From: Acidobacteriota bacterium
GTDB taxonomy: Bacteria; Acidobacteriota; Terriglobia; Terriglobales; Acidobacteriaceae
NCBI GenBank assembly: GCA_021790995.1
Contig: JAJYFA010000019.1
Coordinates: 1-38,668 of the forward strand
DNA length: 38,668 nucleotides
Direction of reading: 5' to 3'
A program made the translations under genes and the position numbers. Below are positions 1 to 8,308 of the stretch, one piece after another. The number at the start of each line of letters is the position of its first letter. Position 1 is the stretch's first letter. Below the pieces are notes generated by a model, which was given only the letters and a program-made list of their open reading frames with translations, had not been told where the DNA came from and ran no database searches.

Positions 1-2
1 GC

Positions 3-77
3 ATCGAGATTGCAGACGAGGCCGCGGCAATCGACTGGCTCCTAAATCGCATTCGCACGCCGCGGACGCCGGGCTAA
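3..77 (+). CDS. C-terminal end of an unidentified protein (partial)
   Basis: An open frame enters from the left edge and stops at TAA 75-77, giving 24 residues that end in RIRTPRTPG. Its stop overlaps the stop of the convergent citrate synthase gene by four bases, a common arrangement for real convergent genes. The tail is too short to assign a family. It could also be a chance open frame, since only 24 codons are visible. Confidence 0.35.
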   Translation: MEIADEAAAIDWLLNRIRTPRTPG

Positions 78-1210
78 GCTCGCTCCTCCACGGGAATCCA
101 GTGCGTGGGATACGCGGGGCCGATGTACTCTGCGCGTGGGCGGATGAGGCGATTGTCGTCGAGCTGCTCGATGACGTGCGCGGCCCAGCCTGCGATGCGG
201 CTTACGGCAAAGATCGGCGTGTAAAGGTCGATGTCAATCCCGAGCGTCGTGTAGGTTGAGGCGGAGTAGAAATCGACGTTGGCGTTCAGTTTCTTTTCCC
301 GGTTGATGTAGAGTTCGATCGCGCGCGACATCTCGAACCACTTGGAATTGCCGGAGTCCTTGCCGAGCTGCTCGCTCATCCTGCGCAGGTGGGTGGCGCG
401 CGGGTCTTCGGTTTTGTAGACGCGGTGGCCAAAGCCGGAGATCTTTTGCCGCGCGGCCAGCATGCCTTTCACGTATTCCACCGGATCGGCGCCTTCCCTG
501 TCGATGGCGAGCAGCAGGCGCATGACGCCCTCGTTGGCGCCGCCGTGCAGCGGACCCTTGAGCGCGCCGATGGCTCCGGTGATGGCGGAGTGAATGTCAG
601 AGAGCGTGGCGGCGATGACGCGGGCGGCGAAGGTGGAGGCGTTGAATTCGTGGTCGGCGTGGAGGATGAGCGCAATGTCGAGAGTGCGCGTTGCTGTTTC
701 CGAGGGCTTCTCGCCGGTGAGCATCCAGAGGAAGTTGCCGGCGTGGGAGAGCGAACGGTCTGGAGGCACAATCTCCTTGCCCTTGCGGATGCGATCGTAG
801 ATAGCCACGATCATGGCGATCTGCGCGGTGAGCTTGAAGGCCTTGCGCACGTTGGCATCGTGCGAGTTGTCCTTCTCGTCGGCATCGTAAAAGCTCAGGG
901 CCGACACCGCGGTGCGCAGCACCTCCATCGGCGTCGCGGTGGTGGGAAAACTCTTCAGCAGATCGACAACGCGCTGATCGAGCGAGCGCGCAAGCGCCAG
1001 TTGCGCCGTAAACTCGCGCAAAGCCAACGCGTTGGGCAGCAGGCCATTCCAGAGCAGGCAGGTGGTCTCCTCAAAGGTCGAGTGCTCGGCCAGTTCATGA
1101 ATGTCGATGCCGCGATACGAAAGAATCCCCGCCTCTCCATCGATCCAGCAGATACCGGAGTTCGCGGCGACAACTCCTTCCAGACCCTTTCCTGCGACAG
1201 CATTCCCCAT
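74..1210 (-). CDS. Citrate synthase (type II-like; 2-methylcitrate synthase not excluded)
   Basis: This 378-residue protein should condense oxaloacetate with acetyl-CoA (or propionyl-CoA) in the cytoplasm. It shows the citrate synthase signatures: LHGGAN with His222, GFGHRVYKTEDPRA with His262, and NVDFYSA with Asp313, which fit the catalytic His-His-Asp triad. The length fits the short bacterial/archaeal citrate synthase and PrpC group (about 370-385 residues). The ATG at 1210 is preceded by an AGGAG/GGAGAGG-rich leader, which supports the start. No prpB or prpD lies nearby, so citrate synthase is preferred over 2-methylcitrate synthase, but sequence alone does not separate them. It is a single-gene unit with its own sigma70-like promoter and is divergent from dnaK. 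Confidence 0.93.
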   Translation of the reverse strand: MGNAVAGKGLEGVVAANSGICWIDGEAGILSYRGIDIHELAEHSTFEETTCLLWNGLLPNALALREFTAQLALARSLDQRVVDLLKSFPTTATPMEVLRTAVSALSFYDADEKDNSHDANVRKAFKLTAQIAMIVAIYDRIRKGKEIVPPDRSLSHAGNFLWMLTGEKPSETATRTLDIALILHADHEFNASTFAARVIAATLSDIHSAITGAIGALKGPLHGGANEGVMRLLLAIDREGADPVEYVKGMLAARQKISGFGHRVYKTEDPRATHLRRMSEQLGKDSGNSKWFEMSRAIELYINREKKLNANVDFYSASTYTTLGIDIDLYTPIFAVSRIAGWAAHVIEQLDDNRLIRPRAEYIGPAYPTHWIPVEERA

Positions 1211-1308
1211 ATCCTCTCCATCTCCTTTTTTCGATTCGGTTTGGCCGTTGCGATGGTATGCAATCCCCTCGATGAGAGGCGCAGCGCCAAGAAGTGCGGT
1301 TAAAGATG

Positions 1309-1338
1309 TTTATAGCCTAGCCGTTCCGCAGTTGTCAC
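1309..1338 (-). promoter_or_regulatory. Sigma70-like promoter of citrate synthase
   Basis: Read on the minus strand there is a GTGACA -35 (1338-1333, 5 of 6 to consensus), an 18-base spacer and a TATAAA -10 (1314-1309, 5 of 6). It lies about 100 bases upstream of the citrate synthase ATG. It was located by eye. Confidence 0.5.
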
Positions 1339-1446
1339 GAAGGGTGGGACGGACAGGGCAATCGCATTTAGAACAACAACCAGGAACCATCACCGCGTTG
1401 AAAAGGTAGGGAGATGCATCTCATTTAGGAGATTTGCATCAAAAAA

Positions 1447-1467
1447 GTTGACAGTAAGTGACTCAAT
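1447..1467 (+). promoter_or_regulatory. HAIR-like HspR operator overlapping the dnaK -35 box
   Basis: The sequence is GTTGACA, seven bases, ACTCAAT. The known HspR operator (HAIR) is CTTGAGT-N7-ACTCAAG. The spacing is exact: the right half matches 6 of 7 bases and the left half keeps the TTGA core. The left half contains a perfect TTGACA -35 (1448-1453), with a weak CATTCT -10 candidate at 1472-1477. Repressor binding here would block RNA polymerase at dnaK. The window encodes an HspR-type regulator at 6436-6837, which makes the match more meaningful than sequence similarity alone. Confidence 0.7.
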
Positions 1468-1512
1468 CTGGCATTCTGAGTTTGCTGGAATTCGTCCAAA
1501 GGCAGGGAAAAC

Positions 1513-3459
1513 ATGGCTAAAATCATCGGAATCGACCTCGGCACCACCAATTCTTGCGTCGCCGTCATGGAAGGCGGCGAGCCCAAAGTCATTGCAAATG
1601 AAGAGGGTGCGCGCACTACTCCCTCGATCGTCGGCTTTTCAAAGAGCGGCGAGCGCCTGGTGGGCCAGGTGGCCAAGCGCCAGGCCATCACCAACCCGGA
1701 GAACACGATCTTCTCCATTAAGCGATTTATGGGGCGCCGCTACAACGAAGTCAACGATGAGATGAAGATGGTGCCCTACAAGGTGGTGCAGCAGGGCGAC
1801 CACGTGGCCGTTGTGGCGCAGGGCAAGGAGTACACGCCGCCCGAAGTCTCTGCCATGATCCTGCAGAAGCTGAAGAAGTCGGCCGAAGCCTATCTGGGCG
1901 AGACCATCACCGAGGCCGTGATTACCGTGCCGGCCTACTTTAACGACGCACAGCGCCAGGCAACGAAGGACGCGGGCAAGATCGCCGGCCTTGATGTCAA
2001 GCGCATCGTGAATGAGCCGACCGCAGCCGCTCTTGCCTACGGTCTGGACAAGAAAAAGGATGAGACCATCGCCGTCTACGACTTTGGCGGTGGCACCTTC
2101 GACATCTCCATCCTCGAAGTCGGCGAGGGCGTCATTGAGGTCAAGTCCACCAATGGCGACACCCACCTGGGAGGCGACAATCTCGACCAGCGCATCGTCG
2201 ACTGGCTCATCACCGAGTTCAAGCAGGAGAACGGACTGGACCTGACGTCGAAAGGCAACGAGATGGCTCTGCAGCGGCTGAAGGATGCCGCGGAAAAGGC
2301 CAAGATCGAGCTGTCGACCACGGTCGAAACGGAGATCAATCTGCCGTTCATTACCGCCGACGCTTCGGGCCCCAAGCACCTGGTGCGCAAGCTGACCCGC
2401 GCCAAGCTCGAGCAGTTGGTCGAAGACCTGATCGAGCGATCCGTCGATCCCTGCAAGAAGGCCCTGGCCGATGCTGGCGTGACCACCAGCCAGATCGACG
2501 AGGTGGTTCTGGTCGGTGGCCAGACGCGCATGCCCAAGATTCAGGAACTAGTGAAGAAGCTCTTCGGCCGGGAGCCGCATCGGGGCGTGAATCCCGACGA
2601 GGTGGTGGCCGTGGGCGCGGCCGTGCAGGCCGGCGTGCTGGCCGGCGACGTGAAAGATCTGCTGCTGCTGGATGTGACACCGTTGACGCTGTCGATCGAA
2701 ACGCTGGGCGGCGTGGCGACAACCATGATTCCGCGCAACACGACGATTCCGACCAAGAAAACCGAGACTTTCTCGACGGCAGCCGATAACCAGACCGAGG
2801 TCGAGGTCCACGTACTGCAGGGCGAACGGCCGATGGCAGCGCAGAACCGGACGCTGGGCAAGTTCAAGCTGGGCGGCATTATGCCGGCGCCGCGCGGGAT
2901 TCCACAGATCGAGGTCACCTTCGACATCGACGCCAACGGCATCCTCAACGTGACGGCCAAGGACAACGCCACGGGCAAGGACACCCGCATCACCATCACT
3001 TCAAGTTCCGGCCTCAGCAAGGAAGAGGTCGAGAAGATGGCCAAGGAAGCCGACGCTCACGCCGCCGAGGACAAGGAGCAGCGCGAACAGATCGAAGCCC
3101 GCAACTCGCTCGACGGCATGGTCTACAACATCGAGAAGATGCTGAAGGACTCGGGCGAGAAGGTGGCTGCGGCCGATAAGACCGAGGTTGAAGCGGCACT
3201 GGCCGACGCCAAGAAGACGCTCGAAGGGGCGCCCTCGACCGCGGAACTGAAGGCCGCGCACGAAAAGCTGATGCAAGCCAGCCACAAGCTGGCCGAGGCA
3301 ATGTACAAAGCCACGGCATCGCAAGCGGCTGCGGGCGCGGCTGCTCCGGGCGAGCCTCCGGCTGGCGGACCTTCAGATGGAGCCGCCGCTGGAACGGGCC
3401 AGAAGAAAGAAGGCGAAGTCATCGACGCCGAGTACGTCGACGTGGATGACAAGAAGTAG
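1513..3459 (+). CDS. dnaK: Chaperone DnaK (Hsp70)
   Basis: This 648-residue Hsp70 folds and disaggregates proteins in the cytoplasm through ATP-driven binding of hydrophobic stretches, helped by DnaJ and GrpE. The N-terminal ATPase domain starts with [13 protein letters not shown], followed by the phosphate-binding [10 protein letters not shown] and the [11 protein letters not shown] motif. The substrate-binding domain follows ([15 protein letters not shown]), and the tail is Gly/Ala-rich and ends in an acidic [14 protein letters not shown]. The length is normal for the family. It is the first gene of the heat-shock locus and sits 45 bases after the HAIR-like operator, so HspR repression with heat release is the likely control. 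Unusually, grpE does not follow. Confidence 0.99.
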   Translation: MAKIIGIDLGTTNSCVAVMEGGEPKVIANEEGARTTPSIVGFSKSGERLVGQVAKRQAITNPENTIFSIKRFMGRRYNEVNDEMKMVPYKVVQQGDHVAVVAQGKEYTPPEVSAMILQKLKKSAEAYLGETITEAVITVPAYFNDAQRQATKDAGKIAGLDVKRIVNEPTAAALAYGLDKKKDETIAVYDFGGGTFDISILEVGEGVIEVKSTNGDTHLGGDNLDQRIVDWLITEFKQENGLDLTSKGNEMALQRLKDAAEKAKIELSTTVETEINLPFITADASGPKHLVRKLTRAKLEQLVEDLIERSVDPCKKALADAGVTTSQIDEVVLVGGQTRMPKIQELVKKLFGREPHRGVNPDEVVAVGAAVQAGVLAGDVKDLLLLDVTPLTLSIETLGGVATTMIPRNTTIPTKKTETFSTAADNQTEVEVHVLQGERPMAAQNRTLGKFKLGGIMPAPRGIPQIEVTFDIDANGILNVTAKDNATGKDTRITITSSSGLSKEEVEKMAKEADAHAAEDKEQREQIEARNSLDGMVYNIEKMLKDSGEKVAAADKTEVEAALADAKKTLEGAPSTAELKAAHEKLMQASHKLAEAMYKATASQAAAGAAAPGEPPAGGPSDGAAAGTGQKKEGEVIDAEYVDVDDKK

Positions 3460-3479
3460 GATTGGCCGTCCAGGCAATC

Positions 3480-3537
3480 CCGCGCTTTGCGCGGAAAAAC
3501 TTCGGGGTGGGCGACCTTTGGTCGCCCACCCCGAAGT
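3480..3537 (+). repeat. Two adjacent hairpins downstream of dnaK (palindromic repeat or transcript-end structure)
   Basis: A 6-bp stem CCGCGC/GCGCGG with a TTT loop (3480-3494) is followed by a perfect 18-bp stem with a TTT loop (arms 3499-3516 and 3520-3537; core GGTGGGCGACC). No U-tract follows, so a classic intrinsic terminator is not supported. It may be a REP-like element that stabilises the dnaK mRNA 3' end or reduces read-through into the cargo genes. Confidence 0.65.
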
Positions 3538-3602
3538 GCTAGTTGTTCACAAACGCTGTCGAAGTGTGCGACGGGCTGAGAGGCGTCACGAGGAGACAAA
3601 TC

Positions 3603-3833
3603 GTGCGAGTCGAGATTACCGGTACTTTGGTGGGCTATGACGCCGACAACGGCCAAAAGCTCTTCACTCAAATTAATCGCCCTGTTCGGTTATCTGACGG
3701 GACAAGCTCACTCCCTTTGGCTGGAGACTTCTTTAGGACAGAAGAAAAGCAATATCAAGTTGTCGGCGTGCGTAGGGGTAGCACGGAGTCGAATTGCGAG
3801 ATCGAATTGCGAGAAGTGTCCACTAAGGGCTAA
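3603..3833 (+). CDS. Small protein of unknown function (76 aa)
   Basis: The GTG start at 3603 is chosen because AGGAG lies at 3591-3595 with a 7-base spacer. The frame stays open upstream to a TTG at 3543, but that falls against the hairpin region and has no clear ribosome binding site. The product begins MRVEITGTLVGYDADNGQKLF and looks like a small all-beta protein, with no signal peptide or membrane segment. I do not recognise a family. It is the first of three genes lying between dnaK and dnaJ, where grpE would be usual in many genomes. Base composition is less GC-rich than dnaK. Confidence 0.6.
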   Translation: MRVEITGTLVGYDADNGQKLFTQINRPVRLSDGTSSLPLAGDFFRTEEKQYQVVGVRRGSTESNCEIELREVSTKG

Positions 3834-3929
3834 TCGTTTATGCACCCGAAATGTCCTGAGCGGCAGAACGTAGCTTAGGGAGTCGAAGAATCTGCGGTTG
3901 TCTCTCTGCGCGATGAAAGGTAACTTTCA

Positions 3930-4739
3930 ATGACGATTACGGGCAACGAGGTCGCGGTGGACAATCAGATGCGACGCGCCGAAAAGCAGAATCAACCGCC
4001 GGTGAATCGTTTGCTGGAACACGCGGAAACGGCCGTAACAGCGGTTGGTTTAGCTACAGGATCAGTAGCGATTGGCAATATAGCCAAAGCTTTTGGCATT
4101 GCAAGAAGATTTACTTCAGGAGTTGGCGTCGCAACGCTTGAAGAGAACCTTAATCATCTGGGCGATGCGACCGAGGCCGCTCTTTCTAGGGTCGAAAAGA
4201 ATCTGGATGCGCAAGGCGTTCGAATCGGAGAAATCGAGCGCAGGCTGAACAGCGAGGAATTTCTTGAGGGAATTAAGGCCGCAACGCTGCAGGCCCAGCG
4301 CACGAAGGATAAGAAGCGGCTGGAACGTATGGCGCTCATTCTTGCAAATGGCGTGGCGGAGAACGATCTTGAACCCGAAAGCCTCGACGACATGATGCGG
4401 GCAGCGGCGGAGTTGCGGGACGCAGATATAGGGCTTCTCGGGAAAATTTATGAAACGCAATCGGGCCTGATGGAGAATCAGAAATACTCGTCGTCGGAGT
4501 GGAGTCTACAAATTGGCTATGGATGGATCCAAAGCTTCCAGTGGTTGGATTCACCTCAACATCTGGGTGCTCGCGCGTCGCTAGCACGGCTGCAAGCACT
4601 TGGCTTGATCACGCAAGTGGAAACGAATATCGCACGCAACGGCTTTATCGCGCATCAGCCATTTGGTCTACTCACGGAGGGCAAAAAGTTCTACGAACGC
4701 CTTCAAGAGATTGGGAGTGAACGCGAAACGTCGCGGTGA
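3930..4739 (+). CDS. Uncharacterised protein, DUF4393/Abi-alpha-like architecture
   Basis: This 269-residue protein has a weakly hydrophobic Ala/Gly-rich stretch near residues 35-55 (TAVGLATGSVAIGNIAKAFG). A coiled-coil-like segment follows (about 75-115). A helical block reading RLERMALILANGVAEND recalls the 'LqemwAnLLAna' region of DUF4393 proteins. The C-terminal part (about 215-262) is winged-helix-like, with ARLQALGLITQVE and LLTEGKKFYERL. DUF4393 includes proteins linked to abortive infection, but this assignment rests on pattern memory and is tentative. The TGA stop overlaps the GTG of the HigA-type gene (GTGA, 4 bases), so the two are translationally coupled and may form one unit. GC is visibly lower than the flanks: a hand count over 4081-4140 gives 28 of 60. 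Confidence 0.6.
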   Translation: MTITGNEVAVDNQMRRAEKQNQPPVNRLLEHAETAVTAVGLATGSVAIGNIAKAFGIARRFTSGVGVATLEENLNHLGDATEAALSRVEKNLDAQGVRIGEIERRLNSEEFLEGIKAATLQAQRTKDKKRLERMALILANGVAENDLEPESLDDMMRAAAELRDADIGLLGKIYETQSGLMENQKYSSSEWSLQIGYGWIQSFQWLDSPQHLGARASLARLQALGLITQVETNIARNGFIAHQPFGLLTEGKKFYERLQEIGSERETSR

Positions 4740-5122
4740 AAGCGGAAAATGTGATGAGCAAGAAGGCCCCAACTTCGGTGGTTGAGAGGAAATTCGGTCT
4801 CAATCCGCTCCACCCCGGCGAAATGATTCGTGAGGAATTCCTCATCCCTCTCGGCATGACGCCTCGGATGCTGGTGAAAGAAATCAAGGTTCCGGAACGG
4901 CTGGTTATTGCTATCGTGAAAGAGAAGAAGCGACTCGATGTCGAAATGTGCCTGCGACTGGCGCGTTTCTTCCGTATGACGCCGGAATTTTGGATGAATT
5001 GCCAGAAGCACTTTGAATTGAAATCGGCGGTGAGGAATTGGCGTAGGATTTGCAAAGAAGTGAAGAGGCATCCGAAAGATCGCAAGACCGGCGCATTGAG
5101 GTTGCCGAACATTAAAGGGTAG
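4736..5122 (+). CDS. HigA-type antitoxin / XRE-family regulator
   Basis: The 128-residue product carries the HigA/VapI addiction-module signature [20 protein letters not shown], then an HTH (residues about 37-75) and the usual [20 protein letters not shown] segment. Such proteins bind operator DNA and neutralise a RelE/HigB-type RNase. The GTG at 4736 overlaps the upstream stop; an ATG at 4754 in the same frame is an alternative. No HigB-like toxin (about 90-110 residues) lies on either side, so it is an orphan or is paired with the upstream DUF4393-like protein. It sits 25 bases before dnaJ and may be co-transcribed with it. The tail [19 protein letters not shown] is longer than in typical HigA. 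Confidence 0.85.
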   Translation: MKAENVMSKKAPTSVVERKFGLNPLHPGEMIREEFLIPLGMTPRMLVKEIKVPERLVIAIVKEKKRLDVEMCLRLARFFRMTPEFWMNCQKHFELKSAVRNWRRICKEVKRHPKDRKTGALRLPNIKG

Positions 5123-5147
5123 TCAGGAAGTAGACTCAAAGGGAACA

Positions 5148-6350
5148 ATGCCCACGACGACCAACAAAGACTATTACGCCACGCTCGGCGTGAAGAAGAC
5201 GGCCACGCAGGAGGAGATCCGCAAGGCTTTCCGCAAGGCTGCGCGCAGATTCCACCCCGACGTAAATCCGGGCGACAAGCGGGCCGAGGAGAAGTTCAAG
5301 GAGATCTCCGAAGCCAACGACGTGCTGAGCGACGAGAAGAAGCGCAAGATTTACGATCAGGTCGGCTTCTACTCCGACCAGATCGATCCGGCGGCGGCCG
5401 CGGCCTATGCGCGCCAGCAGACGGCGGGCAACCGGCCCCCGGTCGACTTCGGCGGCTTTGACTTCAACGGCTTTTCGGGCGGCTTCCCGGGCCAGCACGG
5501 TGGCGCGGGTGGCACCGAGGACGCAAACTCGGGGTGGGGCAGCTTCAAGGATATCTTTTCCGGAATCTTTTCCGGCGCCCAGCACCCCCACCAGCCACGC
5601 GGCCCGCAACCGGGGACAGATCTCGAATACCAGGCCACAGTCGACTTCTGGACGGCGATTCGCGGCGGTCAGGCGCGCATCCAGATCAACCGCCAGGACG
5701 TGTGCCCCACCTGCCACGGTCAAGCTCACTCAGGCGGAGCCGTGGCATGCCCCGAATGCCACGGCACGGGCCAGGTGACGCAGATAGGCGGGCGCATGAA
5801 GTTCAACATCACCTGCCCGCGCTGCAACGGCTCGGGAAGGATCTCCAATGACTGCTCCACCTGCCACGGCGAGGGTACGGTGACGCGCTCGGAGACGGTC
5901 GAATTCCGCATCAAGGCTGGCACGCGCGACGGCCAGCGCATCCGCCTGCAGGGCAAAGGCAACGCCGGCACCAACGGCGGTGCGACCGGCGACCTGTTTC
6001 TGATCGTACGCACCGGCTCCCATCCGATCTTCACGCGCCAGGGCGACGACATTCACGTGAGCGTGCCGGTGACGGTTGCAGAAGCCTCGCTCGGCGCCAA
6101 GGTTGAGGTGCCAACGATCGACGGCCGCGCGCAATTGAAGATTCCACCCGGCACGCAGAGCGGGCAGAAGCTGCGCATGAGGGAGCGCGGCGTGGAGAGC
6201 GCGCAGCACCCCGGCCAGCGCGGCGATCAGATTGTTACCGTCAGCGTGGTGGTACCACACCTGAACGACGAGCGCAGCCGGGAGATCATGCGCGAACTGG
6301 CGCGGTTGAACCCCGGCGATCCGCGCGAGGTACTGTTCGACAAGCTGTAA
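5148..6350 (+). CDS. dnaJ: Chaperone DnaJ (Hsp40, type I with zinc domain)
   Basis: This 400-residue co-chaperone stimulates the DnaK ATPase and delivers substrates. The J-domain spans residues 8-75, with the HPD motif at 36-38. A Gly/Phe-rich linker follows (about 100-150). The zinc region has four CxxCxG-type repeats: [24 protein letters not shown] and CSTCHGEG. The C-terminal substrate domain ends at residue 400. The first zinc repeat deviates (GQA for GxG), but all eight Cys are present. An AAAGGG sequence precedes the ATG. No strong promoter of its own is seen after the HigA-type gene, so read-through transcription is likely. With hspR downstream the arrangement resembles actinobacterial dnaK-grpE-dnaJ-hspR operons, with grpE missing. 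Confidence 0.97.
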   Translation: MPTTTNKDYYATLGVKKTATQEEIRKAFRKAARRFHPDVNPGDKRAEEKFKEISEANDVLSDEKKRKIYDQVGFYSDQIDPAAAAAYARQQTAGNRPPVDFGGFDFNGFSGGFPGQHGGAGGTEDANSGWGSFKDIFSGIFSGAQHPHQPRGPQPGTDLEYQATVDFWTAIRGGQARIQINRQDVCPTCHGQAHSGGAVACPECHGTGQVTQIGGRMKFNITCPRCNGSGRISNDCSTCHGEGTVTRSETVEFRIKAGTRDGQRIRLQGKGNAGTNGGATGDLFLIVRTGSHPIFTRQGDDIHVSVPVTVAEASLGAKVEVPTIDGRAQLKIPPGTQSGQKLRMRERGVESAQHPGQRGDQIVTVSVVVPHLNDERSREIMRELARLNPGDPREVLFDKL

Positions 6351-6435
6351 AAGGCAGCGAAACGAACGAAGGAACGAGAAAACAGGCACCGGCAAATGAG
6401 CGCGGCGCCCGGGCTGGCAGAATTGGGATAGAACC

Positions 6436-6837
6436 ATGGCCACAAAACGCAAATCCAAAGGCGCGTACATGATCTCAGCGGTCGCTGAGATGTATGAGAT
6501 TCATCCGCAGACTCTGCGTCTCTACGAGCGCGAAGGCCTGCTGAAGCCCTCGCGCACCGAGGGCAACACGCGGCTTTACACCGATGAAGATCTGGAACGG
6601 CTGGAGTTTATACTCAACCTCGCGCGCGACCTCGGCGTCAACATCGCCGGCATCGCCATCATTTTGCAGATGCGCGAGCGCATGGAGGAGATGAACCGCC
6701 AGATGCAGAGCTTCGTCGAATACGTGCGCTCGGAGATGCTCTCGCGCTTTCAGGCCACCGCACCGAGTTCGGCCAGCGCTATTGTGCCACTGCGCAAACC
6801 GCCTATCGTGCCCAAGGCAACTTCCAGGCGCAACTAA
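6436..6837 (+). CDS. hspR: Heat-shock repressor HspR (MerR family)
   Basis: This 133-residue MerR-type regulator has the diagnostic HspR helix-turn-helix: YMISAVAEMYEIHPQTLRLYEREGL, with RTEGNTRLY in the wing and LERLEFILNLARDLGVNIAGI after it. HspR represses chaperone operons by binding HAIR sites and uses DnaK as corepressor. The short tail contains SAIVPLRK, in the place where actinobacterial HspR has a hydrophobic DnaK-contact tail (inference). It lies 85 bases after dnaJ in the same direction. A HAIR-like operator is present at dnaK (1447-1467), which completes the likely feedback loop. No HAIR is visible directly upstream of hspR. Confidence 0.92.
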   Translation: MATKRKSKGAYMISAVAEMYEIHPQTLRLYEREGLLKPSRTEGNTRLYTDEDLERLEFILNLARDLGVNIAGIAIILQMRERMEEMNRQMQSFVEYVRSEMLSRFQATAPSSASAIVPLRKPPIVPKATSRRN

Positions 6838-6915
6838 GCCATCCATAACGAATATCGTGCCGCATGCGAGAGAGCAAGCGCAGGCGAACGTCAGCTATTG
6901 TTTTTCATATTCGCC

Positions 6916-6966
6916 TTTACAAATGTATCCTGCAAGCTTATATTCGGTATACTGAATATGTGGAGG
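6916..6966 (+). promoter_or_regulatory. arsM promoter with overlapping 20-bp operator-like palindrome
   Basis: The -35 TTTACA (6916-6921), a 17-base spacer and the -10 TATATT (6939-6944) are each 5 of 6 to consensus. A palindrome, ATATTCGGTATACTGAATAT (6940-6959, 18 of 20 symmetric), covers the -10 and the predicted start of transcription. GGAGG (6962-6966) is the ribosome binding site for the ATG at 6971. The position and AT-rich symmetry suit an ArsR/SmtB-type metalloid repressor, but no arsR is in the window. Confidence 0.7.
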
Positions 6967-6970
6967 CGAT

Positions 6971-7855
6971 ATGAGCACGATTCTCGATTCTGTTCAGTCA
7001 AAATATGCAGCAGTCGCAACGAGCACCCTTTCCAATGACCACTCAGGCGTCCGGGCCATCGCTGAAGCATTCGGCTACAGTGCAGAGGAGCTACTGTCGA
7101 TCCCGGCAGAGGCCAATATGGGCCTGTCGTGCGGAAATCCGACGGCAACTGCGCACCTGAAGCCAGGTGAGGTCGTTGTCGATCTTGGCTCTGGAGGCGG
7201 TCTCGACGTTTTTCTTGCCGCGCAGAAAGTTGGGCCGAGCGGCAAAGCCATTGGCATCGATATGACATCCGAAATGATCGAGCGTGCGCAAGCCAATGCA
7301 GCCAAGAGCGGTTACACGAATGTTGAGTTTCATCAATCGACCATCGACAAGCTGCCGCTTCCCGGCAATTCCGTCGATTGCGTCATCAGCAACTGCGTCA
7401 TTAATCTCGCTCCCGATAAATCGGCGGTTTTCCGCGAGATCTTTCGCGTTTTGAAGCCCGGCGGACGACTCGCGGCCAGTGATATTGCGCTCAAAGCAGA
7501 TCTGCCACGGGAGATCGCCAATAGCATCGCGGCATATGTGGGGTGCATCGCAGGAGCGATTCACATCGAGGACTATCACGCCAAGCTGCGCGAAGCCGGA
7601 TTCGAATCCGTCGCAGTGATCGATAGCGGCAGGGACCTGAACGCCTACGCCAAGGTCGAGAATCAGGCCGCCTGTTGTTCACCGGCGATGGACCAGTCCA
7701 CCTCGCCTTTCCCGATTGCGCAGAATCAGTGTTGCGGCGACGCTGCCACAAGCGTTCACAGCGACCTGAAATCGCTGCTATCGAGTTATGACGTCAATCA
7801 GGCGGCGGCGAGCGTGCGGGTTTTTGCCCTCAAGCCTGCGGCGGCGAATGCGTAA
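6971..7855 (+). CDS. arsM: Arsenite S-adenosylmethionine methyltransferase
   Basis: This 294-residue cytosolic enzyme methylates As(III) using SAM and so turns arsenite into methylated or volatile forms. The SAM-binding motif DLGSGGG is at residues 71-77. The three catalytic cysteines of the ArsM family are recognisable as Cys54 (LSCGN), Cys142 (SNCVINL) and Cys192 (GCIAGA). The 50-residue spacing of the last two matches characterised ArsM proteins. The tail has two CC pairs (235-236 and 254-255) that may bind arsenite. The last 26 bases overlap the convergent DUF488 gene. No other ars gene is present, so it stands alone behind its own promoter. Confidence 0.93.
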   Translation: MSTILDSVQSKYAAVATSTLSNDHSGVRAIAEAFGYSAEELLSIPAEANMGLSCGNPTATAHLKPGEVVVDLGSGGGLDVFLAAQKVGPSGKAIGIDMTSEMIERAQANAAKSGYTNVEFHQSTIDKLPLPGNSVDCVISNCVINLAPDKSAVFREIFRVLKPGGRLAASDIALKADLPREIANSIAAYVGCIAGAIHIEDYHAKLREAGFESVAVIDSGRDLNAYAKVENQAACCSPAMDQSTSPFPIAQNQCCGDAATSVHSDLKSLLSSYDVNQAAASVRVFALKPAAANA

Positions 7856-8213
7856 TCGACAATTCCGAAATCCGCCGGAGCAGGAAATCGCGCAATACCA
7901 GGGCGTGGTTCTGCTTTGCGTCGCGTGTTGCTGTCAGGAGGGTCACCTTTTTTCGAAGGGCGAGGCCGGCCATGGGCGACCAGGCCTCGGGGTCGGCATC
8001 GAGCTCTAAGATGTATCGCTCGCGAAACTCTTCCCATCCAATCCGTTTCGAGTGATAGAGGCGCCGCAGAGTATCGCTTGGCGCCAGATTCTTCGCCCAG
8101 CCTTTTAAGGGCAGATCCTCTTTCTTCACGCCGCGGGGCCATAATCGATCGACCAGATAGCGAAAACCATCCGATGCTTCAGCGGGATCGTAGACGCGCT
8201 TGATCTGAATCAT
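7830..8213 (-). CDS. DUF488 family protein (YeaO-like)
   Basis: The 127-residue product begins [10 protein letters not shown] and carries the DUF488 signature [20 protein letters not shown], then [16 protein letters not shown] and the ending VTLLTATRD with NHALVL. The function of the family is not established; it is a small cytosolic protein. The start at 8213 is preferred over an in-frame ATG at 8282 because homologues begin at [10 protein letters not shown] and the extra 23 residues look non-coding. Its 3' end overlaps arsM, which would give antisense transcripts unless one of the two is silent. Confidence 0.88.
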   Translation of the reverse strand: MIQIKRVYDPAEASDGFRYLVDRLWPRGVKKEDLPLKGWAKNLAPSDTLRRLYHSKRIGWEEFRERYILELDADPEAWSPMAGLALRKKVTLLTATRDAKQNHALVLRDFLLRRISELSITHSPPQA

Positions 8214-8308
8214 GGAACCTTTGCAGCCTTCATACCGGCTTGCTGAGATGAAGAGCATGATAACGCGCAAAACGCCACACATGGCATTCTGTCGCTGGCA
8301 GGCTCGAG

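Larger units (their letters stand above)
1211..1512. other. Divergent intergenic region, citrate synthase / dnaK
   Basis: About 300 bases without a gene. It holds the citrate synthase promoter and the dnaK promoter/HAIR site. It also holds a perfect 12-base palindrome GAGATGCATCTC (1411-1422), followed by a related GAGATTTGCATC (1429-1440). These lie just upstream of the dnaK -35 and could be an activator or second repressor site. I see no small ORF with a ribosome binding site here. Confidence 0.5.

Noticed and set aside
389-1303. Long open frame on the plus strand opposite citrate synthase (304 codons)
   Set aside because: The minus strand encodes a textbook citrate synthase with all catalytic residues; the opposite frame is its GC-rich shadow.
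1639-2379. Long minus-strand frame opposite dnaK
   Set aside because: It mirrors the dnaK codons ([17 protein letters not shown] composition) with no ribosome binding site and no recognisable domain.
5120-5140. Possible second HAIR site before dnaJ (ACTCAA at 5134-5139)
   Set aside because: Only the right half fits; the expected left half (5120-5126) reads TAGTCAG, so it is not a HAIR.
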